A stretch of 64,000 bases of DNA from JAMBLL01 sp964460075. GTDB lineage: Bacteria; Actinomycetota; Acidimicrobiia; Spongiisociales; UBA5794. Below the pieces are notes generated by a model that was not told the origin of the DNA, made no database searches, and saw nothing but the letters and a program-made list of their open reading frames with translations. Each line of letters opens with the position of its first letter. Position 1 is the first letter of the stretch. Position numbers and translations under genes: made by a program. This document shows, piece after piece, positions 43,467-51,944 of this stretch. Location of the stretch: assembly GCA_964460075.1 (NCBI GenBank), contig CAYWPC010000004.1, positions 1 to 64,000 on the forward strand. The letters run 5' to 3'.

Positions 43467-44285
43467 TCAGGGGCGATCGAGTGAGGCTTCCCAAATCTCG
43501 ACAAGTTTGTCGACGACGACCGTTCCAACAGATGCGAACGCAAGATGGCCTTGCGCTGAGGCATGGAACAGATCGGCACCGAACAACGAAGGTTCGACGG
43601 TGAACATCCGCTCCATCACCTCCCAAGCATTCGACTTGACTGTCCGAGGGTAGTTGCGGGCGACTCTGGCGATTGCAGAGTCGACGGAACGGGCACGTAC
43701 TCGAGCAACACCGGCAACGAGCGACGGTAGACGTGGGATGGTACCGAGGTCTCCGATGCCTGAGAGGCCTACAGCGGGCACGGCGTCGTGGAGCCTGGCC
43801 GCTGCTCGGTCGTAGTCGGCCTCGAATCGTTGAATAGGCGTGCCCCGGAGGGCGTCGTTGGAACCCACCGACAGGTACGCGATGTCGGGTTTGAGGGTGA
43901 GTGCCTTCTCAAGCTGTGTGTCGAGCACATCGCGGATCTTCGAGCCTCCGACCGCAACGCTGAGTGCTGTGACATGGAACCGGCGTGCGAGGTGGATGGC
44001 GTACTGGCGAGGCCATGAGTGGTCGAGAGGCTCCACGCCTGGTGATGTGATTGAGCTATCGCCGAGGAACACGATGGTCAGGGGCGTGGCATCCGGCGAT
44101 CCGAAGATACCGGAGGGGTCCTGATTGTCGAGCGACGGGAGGTCGTCTCGATAGATGGCTCTAGCCATCTGACTTGCAATCACTGCCCCGGCGGCTAGGG
44201 GCGGTCTGATCATCTTCCATGTCTGCATCAGCACATTCTGGCAACTATTCGCGGATGTGTTGACGGTGTGGGCAGTCATGTTCAT
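43467..44285 (-). CDS. SGNH/GDSL-family hydrolase
   Basis: A 272-residue esterase-fold protein. The blocks are present: FLGDSSITS (nucleophile Ser), AVGGSKI (oxyanion Gly), YLSVGSNDAL (Asn) and GADLFHASAQGH (Asp and His of the triad). The real start may be the ATG at 44228, since residues 1-19 are not family-like; a weak hydrophobic patch follows. There is no clear signal peptide, so location is uncertain. Substrate unknown: acyl esters or cell-wall acetyl groups are typical. Confidence 0.83.
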   Translation of the reverse strand: MNMTAHTVNTSANSCQNVLMQTWKMIRPPLAAGAVIASQMARAIYRDDLPSLDNQDPSGIFGSPDATPLTIVFLGDSSITSPGVEPLDHSWPRQYAIHLARRFHVTALSVAVGGSKIRDVLDTQLEKALTLKPDIAYLSVGSNDALRGTPIQRFEADYDRAAARLHDAVPAVGLSGIGDLGTIPRLPSLVAGVARVRARSVDSAIARVARNYPRTVKSNAWEVMERMFTVEPSLFGADLFHASAQGHLAFASVGTVVVDKLVEIWEASLDRP

Positions 44286-44339
44286 TTCTGCATAACTGAG
44301 CTCTGCATTGCGGGGGTGGTGATACGTGGGGAGCGGTGG

Positions 44340-45431
44340 CTAGACGTTGAAGCGGAAGTGCATCACGTCACCTTCAGCAACGATGTAGTCCTTGCCTTCG
44401 ATACGCCTCCGACCGGCATCCTTGGCCCCCGACTCGCCTCCATGCTCGACGTAGTCGTCGTAGGCGATGACCTCGGCCTTGATGAAGCCATGCTGGAAGT
44501 CCGTGTGGATCACCCCTGCCGCCTCTGGCGCCGTGGCGTTGGCCTTCACTGTCCATGCCCGTACCTCTGGTTCGCCAGCGGTGAAGTACGTGAGGAGGCC
44601 GAGGAGGTCGTACGCCCGGCGGATGACCTTGTGCAGCCCCGGCTCGTCGAGGCCGTATTCGGTGAGCATCTCGTCACGGTCGCAAGGGTCGAGTGACGCG
44701 AGTTCGGCCTCGAGAGCACTACAAATCGTGACCATGCCTGCGCCTTCTGCGTTGGCGAGCTCACGGACGGCGTCTGCCAGAGGGTTGCCTCCAAGGCCGT
44801 GCTCTGCCACGTTGGCGATGTATAGCGTTGGTTTGGCGGTGAGCAGAAAGAGGTTGCGGACGATCGGCATCTCGGCATCAGAAATGTCCATCGTCCGAAC
44901 GGGATCCCCCGATCCGAGATGCGTGTTGAGGCGCTCGAGCACCGCAAGGGCGGCCATCGCGTCCTTGTCACCTGAGCGAGCCTTCCTGGTTTGCTTGTCG
45001 AGCGCCTTCGCAACCGTTTCGAGGTCGGCGAGGGCGAGCTCAGTGTTGATCGTGGTGATGTCGTTCGTCGGGTCTACTCGCCCATCGACATGGACGACGT
45101 TCTCGTCCACGAAGCACCGTACAACATGGGCAATAGCATCGGTCTCCCTGATGTGGCTCAGAAACTGGTTTCCTAGTCCCTCTCCTCGTGATGCTCCTGA
45201 TACGAGGCCGGCAATATCGACAAACTCAACAACTGCAGGAATGATCTTCTTCGGACCGACAATCGCAGCAAGAGCATCGAGCCGTCGATCTGGGACCGTT
45301 GCGATTCCTGTGTTGGGATCGATGGTCGTGAAGGGGTAATTCTCTGCTGCGATCGCTCCACCGGTGAGCGCGTTGAATAGTGTTGATTTCCCGACATTGG
45401 GCAGCCCGACGATGCCACAGGTGATTCCCAT
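44340..45431 (-). CDS. ychF: Ribosome-associated ATPase/GTPase YchF
   Basis: A 363-residue Obg-family protein. G1 is CGIVGLPNVGKSTLFNALT, the switch is NYPFTTIDPN, G3 is VDIAGLVSGASRGEGLGNQFL, and the C-terminal TGS domain contains LLTYFTAGEPEVRAWTV and GFIKAEVIAYDDYVEHG. YchF/OLA1 proteins prefer ATP and act in translation and stress response. Length is normal. Confidence 0.96.
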   Translation of the reverse strand: MGITCGIVGLPNVGKSTLFNALTGGAIAAENYPFTTIDPNTGIATVPDRRLDALAAIVGPKKIIPAVVEFVDIAGLVSGASRGEGLGNQFLSHIRETDAIAHVVRCFVDENVVHVDGRVDPTNDITTINTELALADLETVAKALDKQTRKARSGDKDAMAALAVLERLNTHLGSGDPVRTMDISDAEMPIVRNLFLLTAKPTLYIANVAEHGLGGNPLADAVRELANAEGAGMVTICSALEAELASLDPCDRDEMLTEYGLDEPGLHKVIRRAYDLLGLLTYFTAGEPEVRAWTVKANATAPEAAGVIHTDFQHGFIKAEVIAYDDYVEHGGESGAKDAGRRRIEGKDYIVAEGDVMHFRFNV

Positions 45432-45588
45432 GTCGATTCTCCGAGGTAGGCGTGGTGATTCGCAGCTGCAATGACCCAGCAGCTGCTGATGCGATGTCCA
45501 GATGATACGGCCCGATCTGTGGTTATGGCTGTGCCATCATCGGACTCAACGCAGTGCAACGGTGTGTGTCTCGAGCGAAGGGAGCCCG

Positions 45589-46365
45589 ATGATGGTACGT
45601 GTGGAATGTGATGGGCCAGTAGCGACTGTGATCCTGGACCGACCCGACGTGCGCAACGCCGTTGACGGACCAACGGCCGCTTCGCTGTACGACGCCTTCT
45701 GTGCCCTCGACGCCGCCAACGACGTGTCTGCGGTCGTCCTATGGGGAGCCAACGGGACCTTCTGCAGCGGAGCAGACCTCACCGCTATCGGGACCGACCA
45801 AGGTAACACCGTGCAGGAAGACGGTCCCGGTCCAATGGGACCGACGCGCATGATCCTCTCGAAACCGGTGATCGGCGCAATCGAGGGCTACGCGGTTGCA
45901 GGCGGGTTGGAACTCGCGCTGTGGTGCGACCTTCGCGTGGCTGCCGACAGCGCCGTGCTCGGCGTGTTCTGTCGGCGATGGGGCGTCCCACTCATCGACG
46001 GTGGAACCGTTCGATTGCCGCGCATCGTTGGATTCTCGCGGGCGATGGACATGGTTCTCACAGGGAGGTCAGTCGGCGCATCGGAGGCCAAGGAGATTGG
46101 CCTTATCGATCGAATCGTTCCAGAGGGCCGTGCGAGACAAGAAGCGGAACGTCTCGCCAGCGACCTTGCCGCTCTCCCTCAGGAGTGCCTGCGCAACGAC
46201 CGGCTCTCTATGTACGAGGGCGCGACACTCGATGAGGCCGAGGCGTTGCGCAATGAGTTTTCGAGGGGGATGGCCACGATCACCCATGGCGACATGCCAG
46301 GCGACATCGGAAGGTTCCTCACAGGTGAAGGGAGGCACGGCGTCGAGCGCGAAAACTTAACGTAG
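45589..46365 (+). CDS. Enoyl-CoA hydratase/isomerase family protein
   Basis: A 258-residue crotonase. VILDRPDVRNAVDGPTAASL, WGANGTFCSGADLTAIG (oxyanion hole) and AVAGGLELALWCDLRVAADSAVLG with a downstream catalytic-Glu region are visible; RIVGFSRAMDMVLTGRSVGASEAKEIGLIDRIV is the usual C-terminal core. The substrate is not deducible. The ATG at 45589 follows AAGGGAG; an upstream in-frame start at 45502 adds unrelated sequence. The 157 nt upstream, shared with the divergent ychF, hold no gene. Confidence 0.9.
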   Translation: MMVRVECDGPVATVILDRPDVRNAVDGPTAASLYDAFCALDAANDVSAVVLWGANGTFCSGADLTAIGTDQGNTVQEDGPGPMGPTRMILSKPVIGAIEGYAVAGGLELALWCDLRVAADSAVLGVFCRRWGVPLIDGGTVRLPRIVGFSRAMDMVLTGRSVGASEAKEIGLIDRIVPEGRARQEAERLASDLAALPQECLRNDRLSMYEGATLDEAEALRNEFSRGMATITHGDMPGDIGRFLTGEGRHGVERENLT

Positions 46366-46440
46366 AGCGCGAAGCCGTTCGGCGACTCGCGAAAAACGCT
46401 CTAGGGTCGCGAAGTTCGGCGGCAACTCGCGAAAGATCCC
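46363..46440. repeat. Tandem CGCGAA-type repeats with inverted arms after the crotonase gene
   Basis: The heptamer TAGAGCG (46363-46369, including the stop codon) pairs with CGCTCTA (46397-46403). Inside and after it are two related units, each beginning CGCGAAG and ending ACTCGCGAAA, which can form small hairpins. It could be a terminator cluster or a short palindromic repeat family. The rest of 46441-46531 shows no gene and probably contains the Tad promoter. Confidence 0.45.
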
Positions 46441-46531
46441 GTCGCAAGGGTCTTGCAACCTCTCTGTGTGTCGGCTTCTCTCGATAGTGGGGACGAGGCC
46501 GATGGACGGGCGGACGCAAGAGGGGAGCGAC

Positions 46532-46831
46532 ATGGACCCGTTTAGTCATCCCGATCTCGAACGCCTCGGGCGGGCATTACGAGATCGGCTCGACGAAACA
46601 CTCATCGCTGAACAGAGCGCTGCGCGAGCCGCCGCAAGGCGGCGGAGCAGTCTACGAGATCGCTTTCTCGAGGCCGAAGACAGAGGCAGCCTTGTCGTGA
46701 TGTCAGCAACCGATGGTCAGACGTACAGGGGCGTGGTCGATGCCGTCGGTCTCGATCATGTAGTACTCGCAGACGGTGGACGATCGACCTATGTGGCGAT
46801 TGCTCATGTCGTTTCCGTGGACACACTCTGA
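46532..46831 (+). CDS. Hypothetical protein heading the Tad operon
   Basis: A 99-residue protein. The first half is helical and charged (DLERLGRALRDRL, then ARAAARRRSSLRDRFLEAED). The second half (LVVMSATDGQTYRGVVDAVGLDHVVLADGGRSTYVAIAHVVSVD) looks like a small beta barrel of Sm/SH3 type. I recognise no family. The ATG at 46532 follows AGGGGAG; the frame is open from 46466. Its stop overlaps the ATG of cpaB by 1 nt, so it belongs to the pilus operon. Confidence 0.7.
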   Translation: MDPFSHPDLERLGRALRDRLDETLIAEQSAARAAARRRSSLRDRFLEAEDRGSLVVMSATDGQTYRGVVDAVGLDHVVLADGGRSTYVAIAHVVSVDTL

Positions 46832-47448
46832 TGGCTGTGCTCTCCCACACTCGGCCGCTGTCGATCGGTTGGCTCGACCGCAGGACCATTGTTGGTGTGC
46901 TGCTTGCGGCCCTCGCAGCAGCGATTGTTCTCGTCGTGAGCCAACCAGCGGTGCTCGCTCCTGTGCTCGTTGCGGGCAGCGACCTGCCAGCAGGCGCGCC
47001 ACTGAGCGAACTCGACCTAGACGTACGTCGTGTGTCGTCTGCTGTCGGTCTTGTCGAAGGTGACACTGTCGGGGACCTCGCCGAGTGGACGTTGCTGGTA
47101 CCACTTGCTGCCGGTGAACCGCTCGTGCCGTCGCTACTGGTCCCACCCGAGGTGCAGGCATCCCCCGATGCGTTTGTGCTCTCACTGGATCGAGCACACG
47201 CCGTTGCAGGCAGGCTGGCTCGCGGCGACTTCGTTGATGTACTGGTCACGATCGCCGGAAATCTCGACGTCACCCCCATCACCAAGACGGTTGCCTCCAG
47301 TGTGTACGTGCTCGAGGTGGAACTGGGAGAGAGTGGATTCGATGCCAACCGAGTGGATGTGCTTCTTGCTGTGAGCAGCGATCTCGCTGCCAGCCTGGCG
47401 AATGCTCGTGAGACAGGAACCATCGATCTTGTCCGGGTGGCACCGTGA
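46831..47448 (+). CDS. cpaB: CpaB/RcpC-like SAF-domain pilus assembly protein
   Basis: A 205-residue protein with one N-terminal membrane helix (TIVGVLLAALAAAIVLVV, about 20-38) and an SAF domain just after it (LVAGSDLPAGAPLSELDLDVRRV), then a beta-rich part (HAVAGRLARGDFVDVLVTI). CpaB/RcpC proteins are Tad-system components that sit on the outside of the membrane. It is shorter than proteobacterial RcpC, as expected in a monoderm without a secretin. It overlaps tadZ by 4 nt. Confidence 0.8.
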   Translation: MAVLSHTRPLSIGWLDRRTIVGVLLAALAAAIVLVVSQPAVLAPVLVAGSDLPAGAPLSELDLDVRRVSSAVGLVEGDTVGDLAEWTLLVPLAAGEPLVPSLLVPPEVQASPDAFVLSLDRAHAVAGRLARGDFVDVLVTIAGNLDVTPITKTVASSVYVLEVELGESGFDANRVDVLLAVSSDLAASLANARETGTIDLVRVAP

Positions 47449-48485
47449 CCGTGCGCGTCGCGACGGTTCTGTCTGCCAGGGAGTGGGAGCCAAGGCTGGT
47501 CGCACATGCCCATGAGACCGCTGCGATCCGTGTGGTTCTACGAGCGTTTCAGCCGTCCGACCTCGAGGAGAAGGCAGGCGACATCGACGTCGTCGTCGCA
47601 GGTGGTGACGTCGCGTGGGTGACACCCCGACAGATCACGACTTGGAAGCGCCTCGGACTCGGCGTTGTTGGGGTGTTCCCCCAAGGAGATCAGCCCGCAG
47701 CCGACCTACTTACGATGGGGGGAGCCAACGAGGTCGTATCTGACTGCGTCGATCCTCACGCACTCGTCCAGGCGATTCGATTCGTTGTACCGCACGCTGT
47801 CGCCCCCATAGGAAACGAACTCGGTGTCGTTACGGTCGTTGTTGGAGCCCACGGTGCACCCGGATGCACCGAGGTGTCGCTCGCGTACAGCCTCGTTCGG
47901 TCGAAGGATCGGAACGTCGTGCTGATCGATCTGGACCTAGCAGCTCCCTCGATTGCGATCAGGCTCGGGTTGGCGCCGCGCCCGGACATCGCCGATGCGG
48001 CCGATTCCGTACGACGCGACGGGGCGATCGATCCGACAGCGCTCAGATCCTATGAGGGGCTCGCGGTGATAACTGGCTCACATCGACAGGGTCAGCCCGG
48101 TCTGTCACCGACGATGGTTCAGGGTGTACTGGACGCCGCTCGCGCAGAATTCGAAGAAGTCATTGCCGACGTGGGATCCGTTCGGTCGGATGACGAGTTT
48201 GTAGCTGAGGCGGATCGGGCAATCATCGTTGTGGAGGCATCGGCAATCGGTATTGTCAGGGCAGCACAGATGACGTCGCAGTGGGTCGGTCCCACACCTT
48301 CGATCATCGTGAATCGGGTGAACCCTAGGGACACATCGAGTGTGATCGACGCGGTTCGCACCTGGACGGGTCTCGAGCCCGTCGCAGTCATCCCAGACCA
48401 CCGAAAGGTCCGTGAAGCGACGCTCGCAGCGCGGCCTCCCGATCGAAGGCTGAGTCGTGCTATCACGCAGGCGGGTCCGCTATGA
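47445..48485 (+). CDS. tadZ: TadZ/CpaE-like ParA-family ATPase
   Basis: A 346-residue protein with a degenerate receiver-like N-terminal domain (about 1-115) and a MinD/ParA fold. The deviant Walker A is VVGAHGAPGCTEVSLAYSL, lacking the usual GKGG-x-GKT lysines, so ATPase activity is doubtful; LIDLDLAAPSIAIRLGL and VIADVGSV correspond to the switch regions. TadZ positions the pilus machine. It lies directly before tadA with a 4-nt overlap. Confidence 0.82.
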   Translation: MTVRVATVLSAREWEPRLVAHAHETAAIRVVLRAFQPSDLEEKAGDIDVVVAGGDVAWVTPRQITTWKRLGLGVVGVFPQGDQPAADLLTMGGANEVVSDCVDPHALVQAIRFVVPHAVAPIGNELGVVTVVVGAHGAPGCTEVSLAYSLVRSKDRNVVLIDLDLAAPSIAIRLGLAPRPDIADAADSVRRDGAIDPTALRSYEGLAVITGSHRQGQPGLSPTMVQGVLDAARAEFEEVIADVGSVRSDDEFVAEADRAIIVVEASAIGIVRAAQMTSQWVGPTPSIIVNRVNPRDTSSVIDAVRTWTGLEPVAVIPDHRKVREATLAARPPDRRLSRAITQAGPL

Positions 48486-49492
48486 CGCTGACTCCCGCGC
48501 CGTCGCGGTACGGGTACCTCGCTGACCTTCTTGATGACCCACTCGTCGAGGAGATCATCGTCATCGGCGGTCAGCGGACGTTCGTTGTTCGTAACGGGAC
48601 CAAAGAGCTGATGAACGTCGTCGTCGATGCGGCAACGGTACGGCGCATCGCGGATCAACTCCTGGCGGGCACGGGTCGCCGTGTCGACATCTCAAGTCCC
48701 ATCGTGTCGGCTCAGTTGCCGGATGGAAGTCGAGTGCACATAACAGGTCCGCCTGTAACCCACGCTGATCGCATGAACATCCAGATTCGTAAGTTTGTGG
48801 TGACTGCGGCGGATCTGGCGGATCTGGTCGATAGGGGAACTCTCACGCGCGCCGCGGCGGCGTTGTTGCGCGATGCCGTGGAACGAGACGCGACGATCCT
48901 CATTTCAGGTGCACCCGGCGCAGGTAAGACGACCCTCGTGAACTGTCTTCTTCGCGAAGTTCCGCCGGATCGGAGGGTCGTGACGTGCGAAGAGGTCTTC
49001 GAAATCGATGTGGACCTACCAGACATGACCCAGATGCAGACCCGTGACGTGAGCCTCGACGGCGGAGCCGAGATCACGTTGCGAGATCTCGTGAGGGAGG
49101 CGCTGCGGCAACGTCCGGACCGTATCGTCATCGGTGAGGTACGGGGACCCGAGGCGCTCGACATGCTGCTGGCGCTCAACGCTGGGTGTAGCGGACTCGC
49201 GACGATCCACGCGAACTCGGCGTATGACGCGCTCGAAAAACTTGTCTCTTACGGTGTGCTCGCTGGCGACAATATTGCCATTCCGTTCCTGCGACGAACG
49301 GTGGCGGCTGTCGTCGATCTCGTCGTGTATCTGAAACGCACGGCGAACGGCCGCCACGTGCACGAAGTCCTCGCGGTTCCGAACCAACTCGACGCAGATG
49401 TGTTCACGGTTACCTCGCTGTACCGACGTGTCGACGGCAGCCTCGTGTGGGTCGGCTCTGGTGCCGAGTCCCCCGAATCCTGGAGCGGATAA
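48482..49492 (+). CDS. tadA: TadA/CpaF pilus assembly ATPase
   Basis: A 336-residue type II/IV secretion ATPase. Walker A is LISGAPGAGKTTLVNCLL, the Asp box is VVTCEEVFEIDVDLPDM, Walker B is DRIVIGEVRGPEALDMLLALN and the His box is GLATIHANSAYDALEKL. It powers Tad pilus extension and probably retraction. The N-terminal helical domain is short compared with CpaF, perhaps reflecting a compact monoderm system. Confidence 0.94.
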   Translation: MTLTPAPSRYGYLADLLDDPLVEEIIVIGGQRTFVVRNGTKELMNVVVDAATVRRIADQLLAGTGRRVDISSPIVSAQLPDGSRVHITGPPVTHADRMNIQIRKFVVTAADLADLVDRGTLTRAAAALLRDAVERDATILISGAPGAGKTTLVNCLLREVPPDRRVVTCEEVFEIDVDLPDMTQMQTRDVSLDGGAEITLRDLVREALRQRPDRIVIGEVRGPEALDMLLALNAGCSGLATIHANSAYDALEKLVSYGVLAGDNIAIPFLRRTVAAVVDLVVYLKRTANGRHVHEVLAVPNQLDADVFTVTSLYRRVDGSLVWVGSGAESPESWSG

Positions 49493-49493
49493 C

Positions 49494-50294
49494 GTGAGGG
49501 GACTCGCTGTCATCTTCGCAGCCTCGTCGGCATGGGTCGTCGTCACAGGGCGGATGCCGCCTCTCCGCATGCGGGTGCGTGTGCAGTGGCGTTCGGTGGT
49601 GCTAGGTGTGTTATCTGGCATCCTCGTGACGGGCGTCATGTACGGGTTGCTTGCCACGATCTTTCCGTCCGTTGCGATCGGGCTGCTGTCGTCTTCCTTT
49701 CCGATGATCGCTAGCGGTGTTCGGGACCGCGCAGCGATGAGAGAGCGGATGGAGCTATGGCCAGACGCCCTTGCACACATGCGATCGAGCATCGGTGCGG
49801 GCATGACCCTCCCTGACGCCGTCATCGACGCCTGTCAGCGTGTCGGAGGGGATCTCGGATCGTTCGCCAAGGAAGTACGAAGGCAGGTCGCGTTTGGTGA
49901 AGGGTTCCCTGCGGCACTCCGAACGATGAGAGAAGAACTCGATGACCCGGTGACGGATCGCGTGGTAGCGACCCTTGCTGTGGCACAGCAGGTAGGCGGC
50001 CATCGAGTTGGTGATGTTCTGAGGTCGCTTCAAGCTTCCGTTGCTGACGATCTCAGGTTGCGACGTGCCCACGATGCCGCGATGACCGAGCAGCGATGGA
50101 CGGCAGGTGTGGCACTGATCGCCCCGTGGGCACTCCTCGTGCTGTCTATCACGACGAACGACCAAGCTGGATCGTCGTTTGACACAGCCGAAGGTGCTGT
50201 GGTCGTGGGGCTGGGCTTCACTGCGACCAGCGCTGGTTGGTATCTCGCCAGAAGGTCGGCACGTCTCTCCCAACCACCAAGGCTGTTCCTATGA
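49494..50294 (+). CDS. tadB: TadB inner-membrane pilus platform protein
   Basis: A 266-residue T2SSF-domain protein. There are two N-terminal membrane helices, then a cytoplasmic segment LWPDALAHMRSSIGAGMTLPDAVIDACQRVGGDLGSFAKEVRRQVAFGEGFPAALRTM, typical for TadB, and two helices near the C-terminus. The GTG start is 2 nt after the tadA stop; the frame open from 49398 is a shadow. It ends with an ATGA overlap onto tadC. Confidence 0.88.
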   Translation: MRGLAVIFAASSAWVVVTGRMPPLRMRVRVQWRSVVLGVLSGILVTGVMYGLLATIFPSVAIGLLSSSFPMIASGVRDRAAMRERMELWPDALAHMRSSIGAGMTLPDAVIDACQRVGGDLGSFAKEVRRQVAFGEGFPAALRTMREELDDPVTDRVVATLAVAQQVGGHRVGDVLRSLQASVADDLRLRRAHDAAMTEQRWTAGVALIAPWALLVLSITTNDQAGSSFDTAEGAVVVGLGFTATSAGWYLARRSARLSQPPRLFL

Positions 50295-51067
50295 ACATCG
50301 TTGCGTCGATCGTCGCGGGCGTTGCGGTGTTCTTACTGGCCACGAGAACGACAACGTCGACGTTGTCACGCGTTGTCGGTGACTATCTGGTTGGACCGCC
50401 TTCGGAGTCAGATGCACAGCGAACGCGCTATTTCGAGGATGTTTCGTTCATCCCTTGGGTGCTCGGATCGACGGTCATTGGACTCCTGCTGGCACAGGGC
50501 GATCTCTTTCTTTCCGGGGCTGGCCGGTCTGCCCCCGCGTTAGGCCTGCTCGGCGCAGCTGGCGGATGGTTCGTGTGGTCTGCACGGCGCTCGACGCGCC
50601 GCGAGCGGCGTTCGCTTCGCCTCCGACACGAGCTCCCGGTCATCGCAGACGCGATCGCGCTGCACACGCTTGCTGGCGAGTCCGTCGCGTCCGCGATTGT
50701 TGCCGTCGTCGACGAAACCACGGGAGTTATGCATGATGAGTTGGCCACAATTGTGTTTGCCCACACGCAAGGCACCGGCCTGGCTGAAGCACTTGCTGAA
50801 GGAAAACGTGTTACCGCTCATCAGGACGCCGTTCGACTGTATGAGGCGCTGATCCATGCGCACGGATCTGGCGGCAGGGTTGCAAGCACACTCGGAGACC
50901 TGGCAATGGATCTGCGATCAGGTATTGCGAGCGACCTGACGTCTGAAGGAGGTAAGAGGGCAGTCACAAGCTACGGGCCCGTCCTCGCCCTCATGGTGCC
51001 AACCGCCCTGTTGTTTCTGCTGTATCCAACACTGCTGGGCCTTCGCGCACTCTCCGGTGCGCCGTGA
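50291..51067 (+). CDS. tadC: TadC inner-membrane pilus platform protein
   Basis: A 258-residue T2SSF protein. It has an N-terminal helix, two central helices and a final helix (VLALMVPTALLFLLYPTLLGL); the cytoplasmic core reads RHELPVIADAIALHTLAGESVASAIVAVVDETTG, then LAEALAEGKRVTAHQDAVRLYEALIHAHGSGGRVASTL. TadC pairs with TadB as the platform on which TadA works. It ends 28 nt before the small pilin, and a Shine-Dalgarno AGGAGG lies between. Confidence 0.88.
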   Translation: MNIVASIVAGVAVFLLATRTTTSTLSRVVGDYLVGPPSESDAQRTRYFEDVSFIPWVLGSTVIGLLLAQGDLFLSGAGRSAPALGLLGAAGGWFVWSARRSTRRERRSLRLRHELPVIADAIALHTLAGESVASAIVAVVDETTGVMHDELATIVFAHTQGTGLAEALAEGKRVTAHQDAVRLYEALIHAHGSGGRVASTLGDLAMDLRSGIASDLTSEGGKRAVTSYGPVLALMVPTALLFLLYPTLLGLRALSGAP

Positions 51068-51094
51068 ACGAACGATCCCAAGGAGGTATCGAAT

Positions 51095-51250
51095 ATGTGG
51101 AAGAGCGAACGTGGATCCACCACCGTCGAGTGGCTGGGACTCGCGACGATCGCCGTGCTCGTGATTGCGCTGCTGTTGCCCCAAGTGCGTGGCACCGCAG
51201 GCGACATATGGTCGAATGTCGCCGGTCAGTTCGGAGGTTTCTTCGGCTGA
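51095..51250 (+). CDS. Flp-type minor pilin or pilin-like peptide
   Basis: A 51-residue protein beginning MWKSERG|STTVEWLGLA, where | marks the expected prepilin cleavage and Glu5 of the mature form is present, as in type IV pilins. A hydrophobic helix (LATIAVLVIALLLPQV) and a short polar tail follow. A strong AAGGAGGT precedes the ATG. In position it matches the flp/DUF4244 pilin gene of actinobacterial tad loci. At 44 mature residues it is near the minimum size for an Flp pilin. Confidence 0.78.
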   Translation: MWKSERGSTTVEWLGLATIAVLVIALLLPQVRGTAGDIWSNVAGQFGGFFG

Positions 51251-51606
51251 CCGACGGCTCGACGACGATTGAAGGGATCGTCGCGATGGGTGTGTTCTTT
51301 TTGCTGATCGCTCTCGTCGTGCAGCTCGGCTTCCTAGTCATTGCTCGCACCGCAGTGTCCGCGTCGCTCGAAGGTGCGGCTCGAAGGCTGGCCGTACCCG
51401 GTGCCGACATTCGATCCCAGGAGCTGCGACTGATCGCTGAGATAGGCGCCGTTGCCCCGGGCGTGCGGGTCATCGATGCGTCCGTGGAGCGCTCAGATGA
51501 ACAGGTCAGCGTCACGGCGACGCTTGAATGGGTACCACCAGGTCCGGATCTGATTCCTGTGACATTTTCGCTTGTCCGGACAAAAGTTCTCAGCGTGCCA
51601 CCGTGA
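51208..51606 (+). CDS. tadE: TadE-like pseudopilin
   Basis: A protein of up to 132 residues. The mature start is likely after DG in LTDG|STTIEGIVAMGVFFLLIALVV, with Glu5 present, then a membrane helix and a beta-rich extracellular part. The ATG at 51208 gives a 17-residue Arg-rich leader and overlaps the preceding pilin gene by 43 nt in another frame; a CTG at 51247 is the alternative. TadE proteins are minor pilins or assembly factors of Tad pili. Confidence 0.72.
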   Translation: MVECRRSVRRFLRLTDGSTTIEGIVAMGVFFLLIALVVQLGFLVIARTAVSASLEGAARRLAVPGADIRSQELRLIAEIGAVAPGVRVIDASVERSDEQVSVTATLEWVPPGPDLIPVTFSLVRTKVLSVPP

Positions 51607-51944
51607 GCAGTGAGAGAGGTACCGTCCTCATCGAGATGATCGTTCTCGGCTTCGCGACGTTGCTTGTGGTGCTTCCGACGCTGACGACGATTGCGAGAAT
51701 CGTCGACATGAACGCTGTGGTCGCAGCAGAAGCCCGAGATGCAGCGAACTGGGTTGCACGGCACGGCAATCAACGGATCGTCGAGCGCGACGGTGTGCGT
51801 GTTGAGGTCTCAGTGGAAACGGGATTTATTCGGGCGACCGCTCGCGCAACGGTCACGCTCGTCGCGCTCGGAGGAGCAAAGATTGATCGCGAGGTCGTCG
51901 CTTCATTCGAAGCTCCTGTCAGCCCATACCGGAGCGACAGGTGA
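51603..51944 (+). CDS. TadE/TadF-like pseudopilin
   Basis: A 113-residue protein starting MSSERG|TVLIEMIVLGFATLLVVLP, again a prepilin-type site with Glu5. The helix is followed by an Ala-rich helical region and a beta-sheet part (VRVEVSVETGFIRATARATVTLVAL). The GTG start overlaps the previous TGA. The frame is open from 51528, but that part is a shadow. Together with its neighbours it fills the place of TadE/F genes. Confidence 0.75.
   Translation: MSSERGTVLIEMIVLGFATLLVVLPTLTTIARIVDMNAVVAAEARDAANWVARHGNQRIVERDGVRVEVSVETGFIRATARATVTLVALGGAKIDREVVASFEAPVSPYRSDR

Noticed and set aside
44467..45339. 290-codon plus-strand frame opposite ychF
   Set aside because: Antisense shadow of a conserved gene; Ser/Arg-rich with no recognisable domain.
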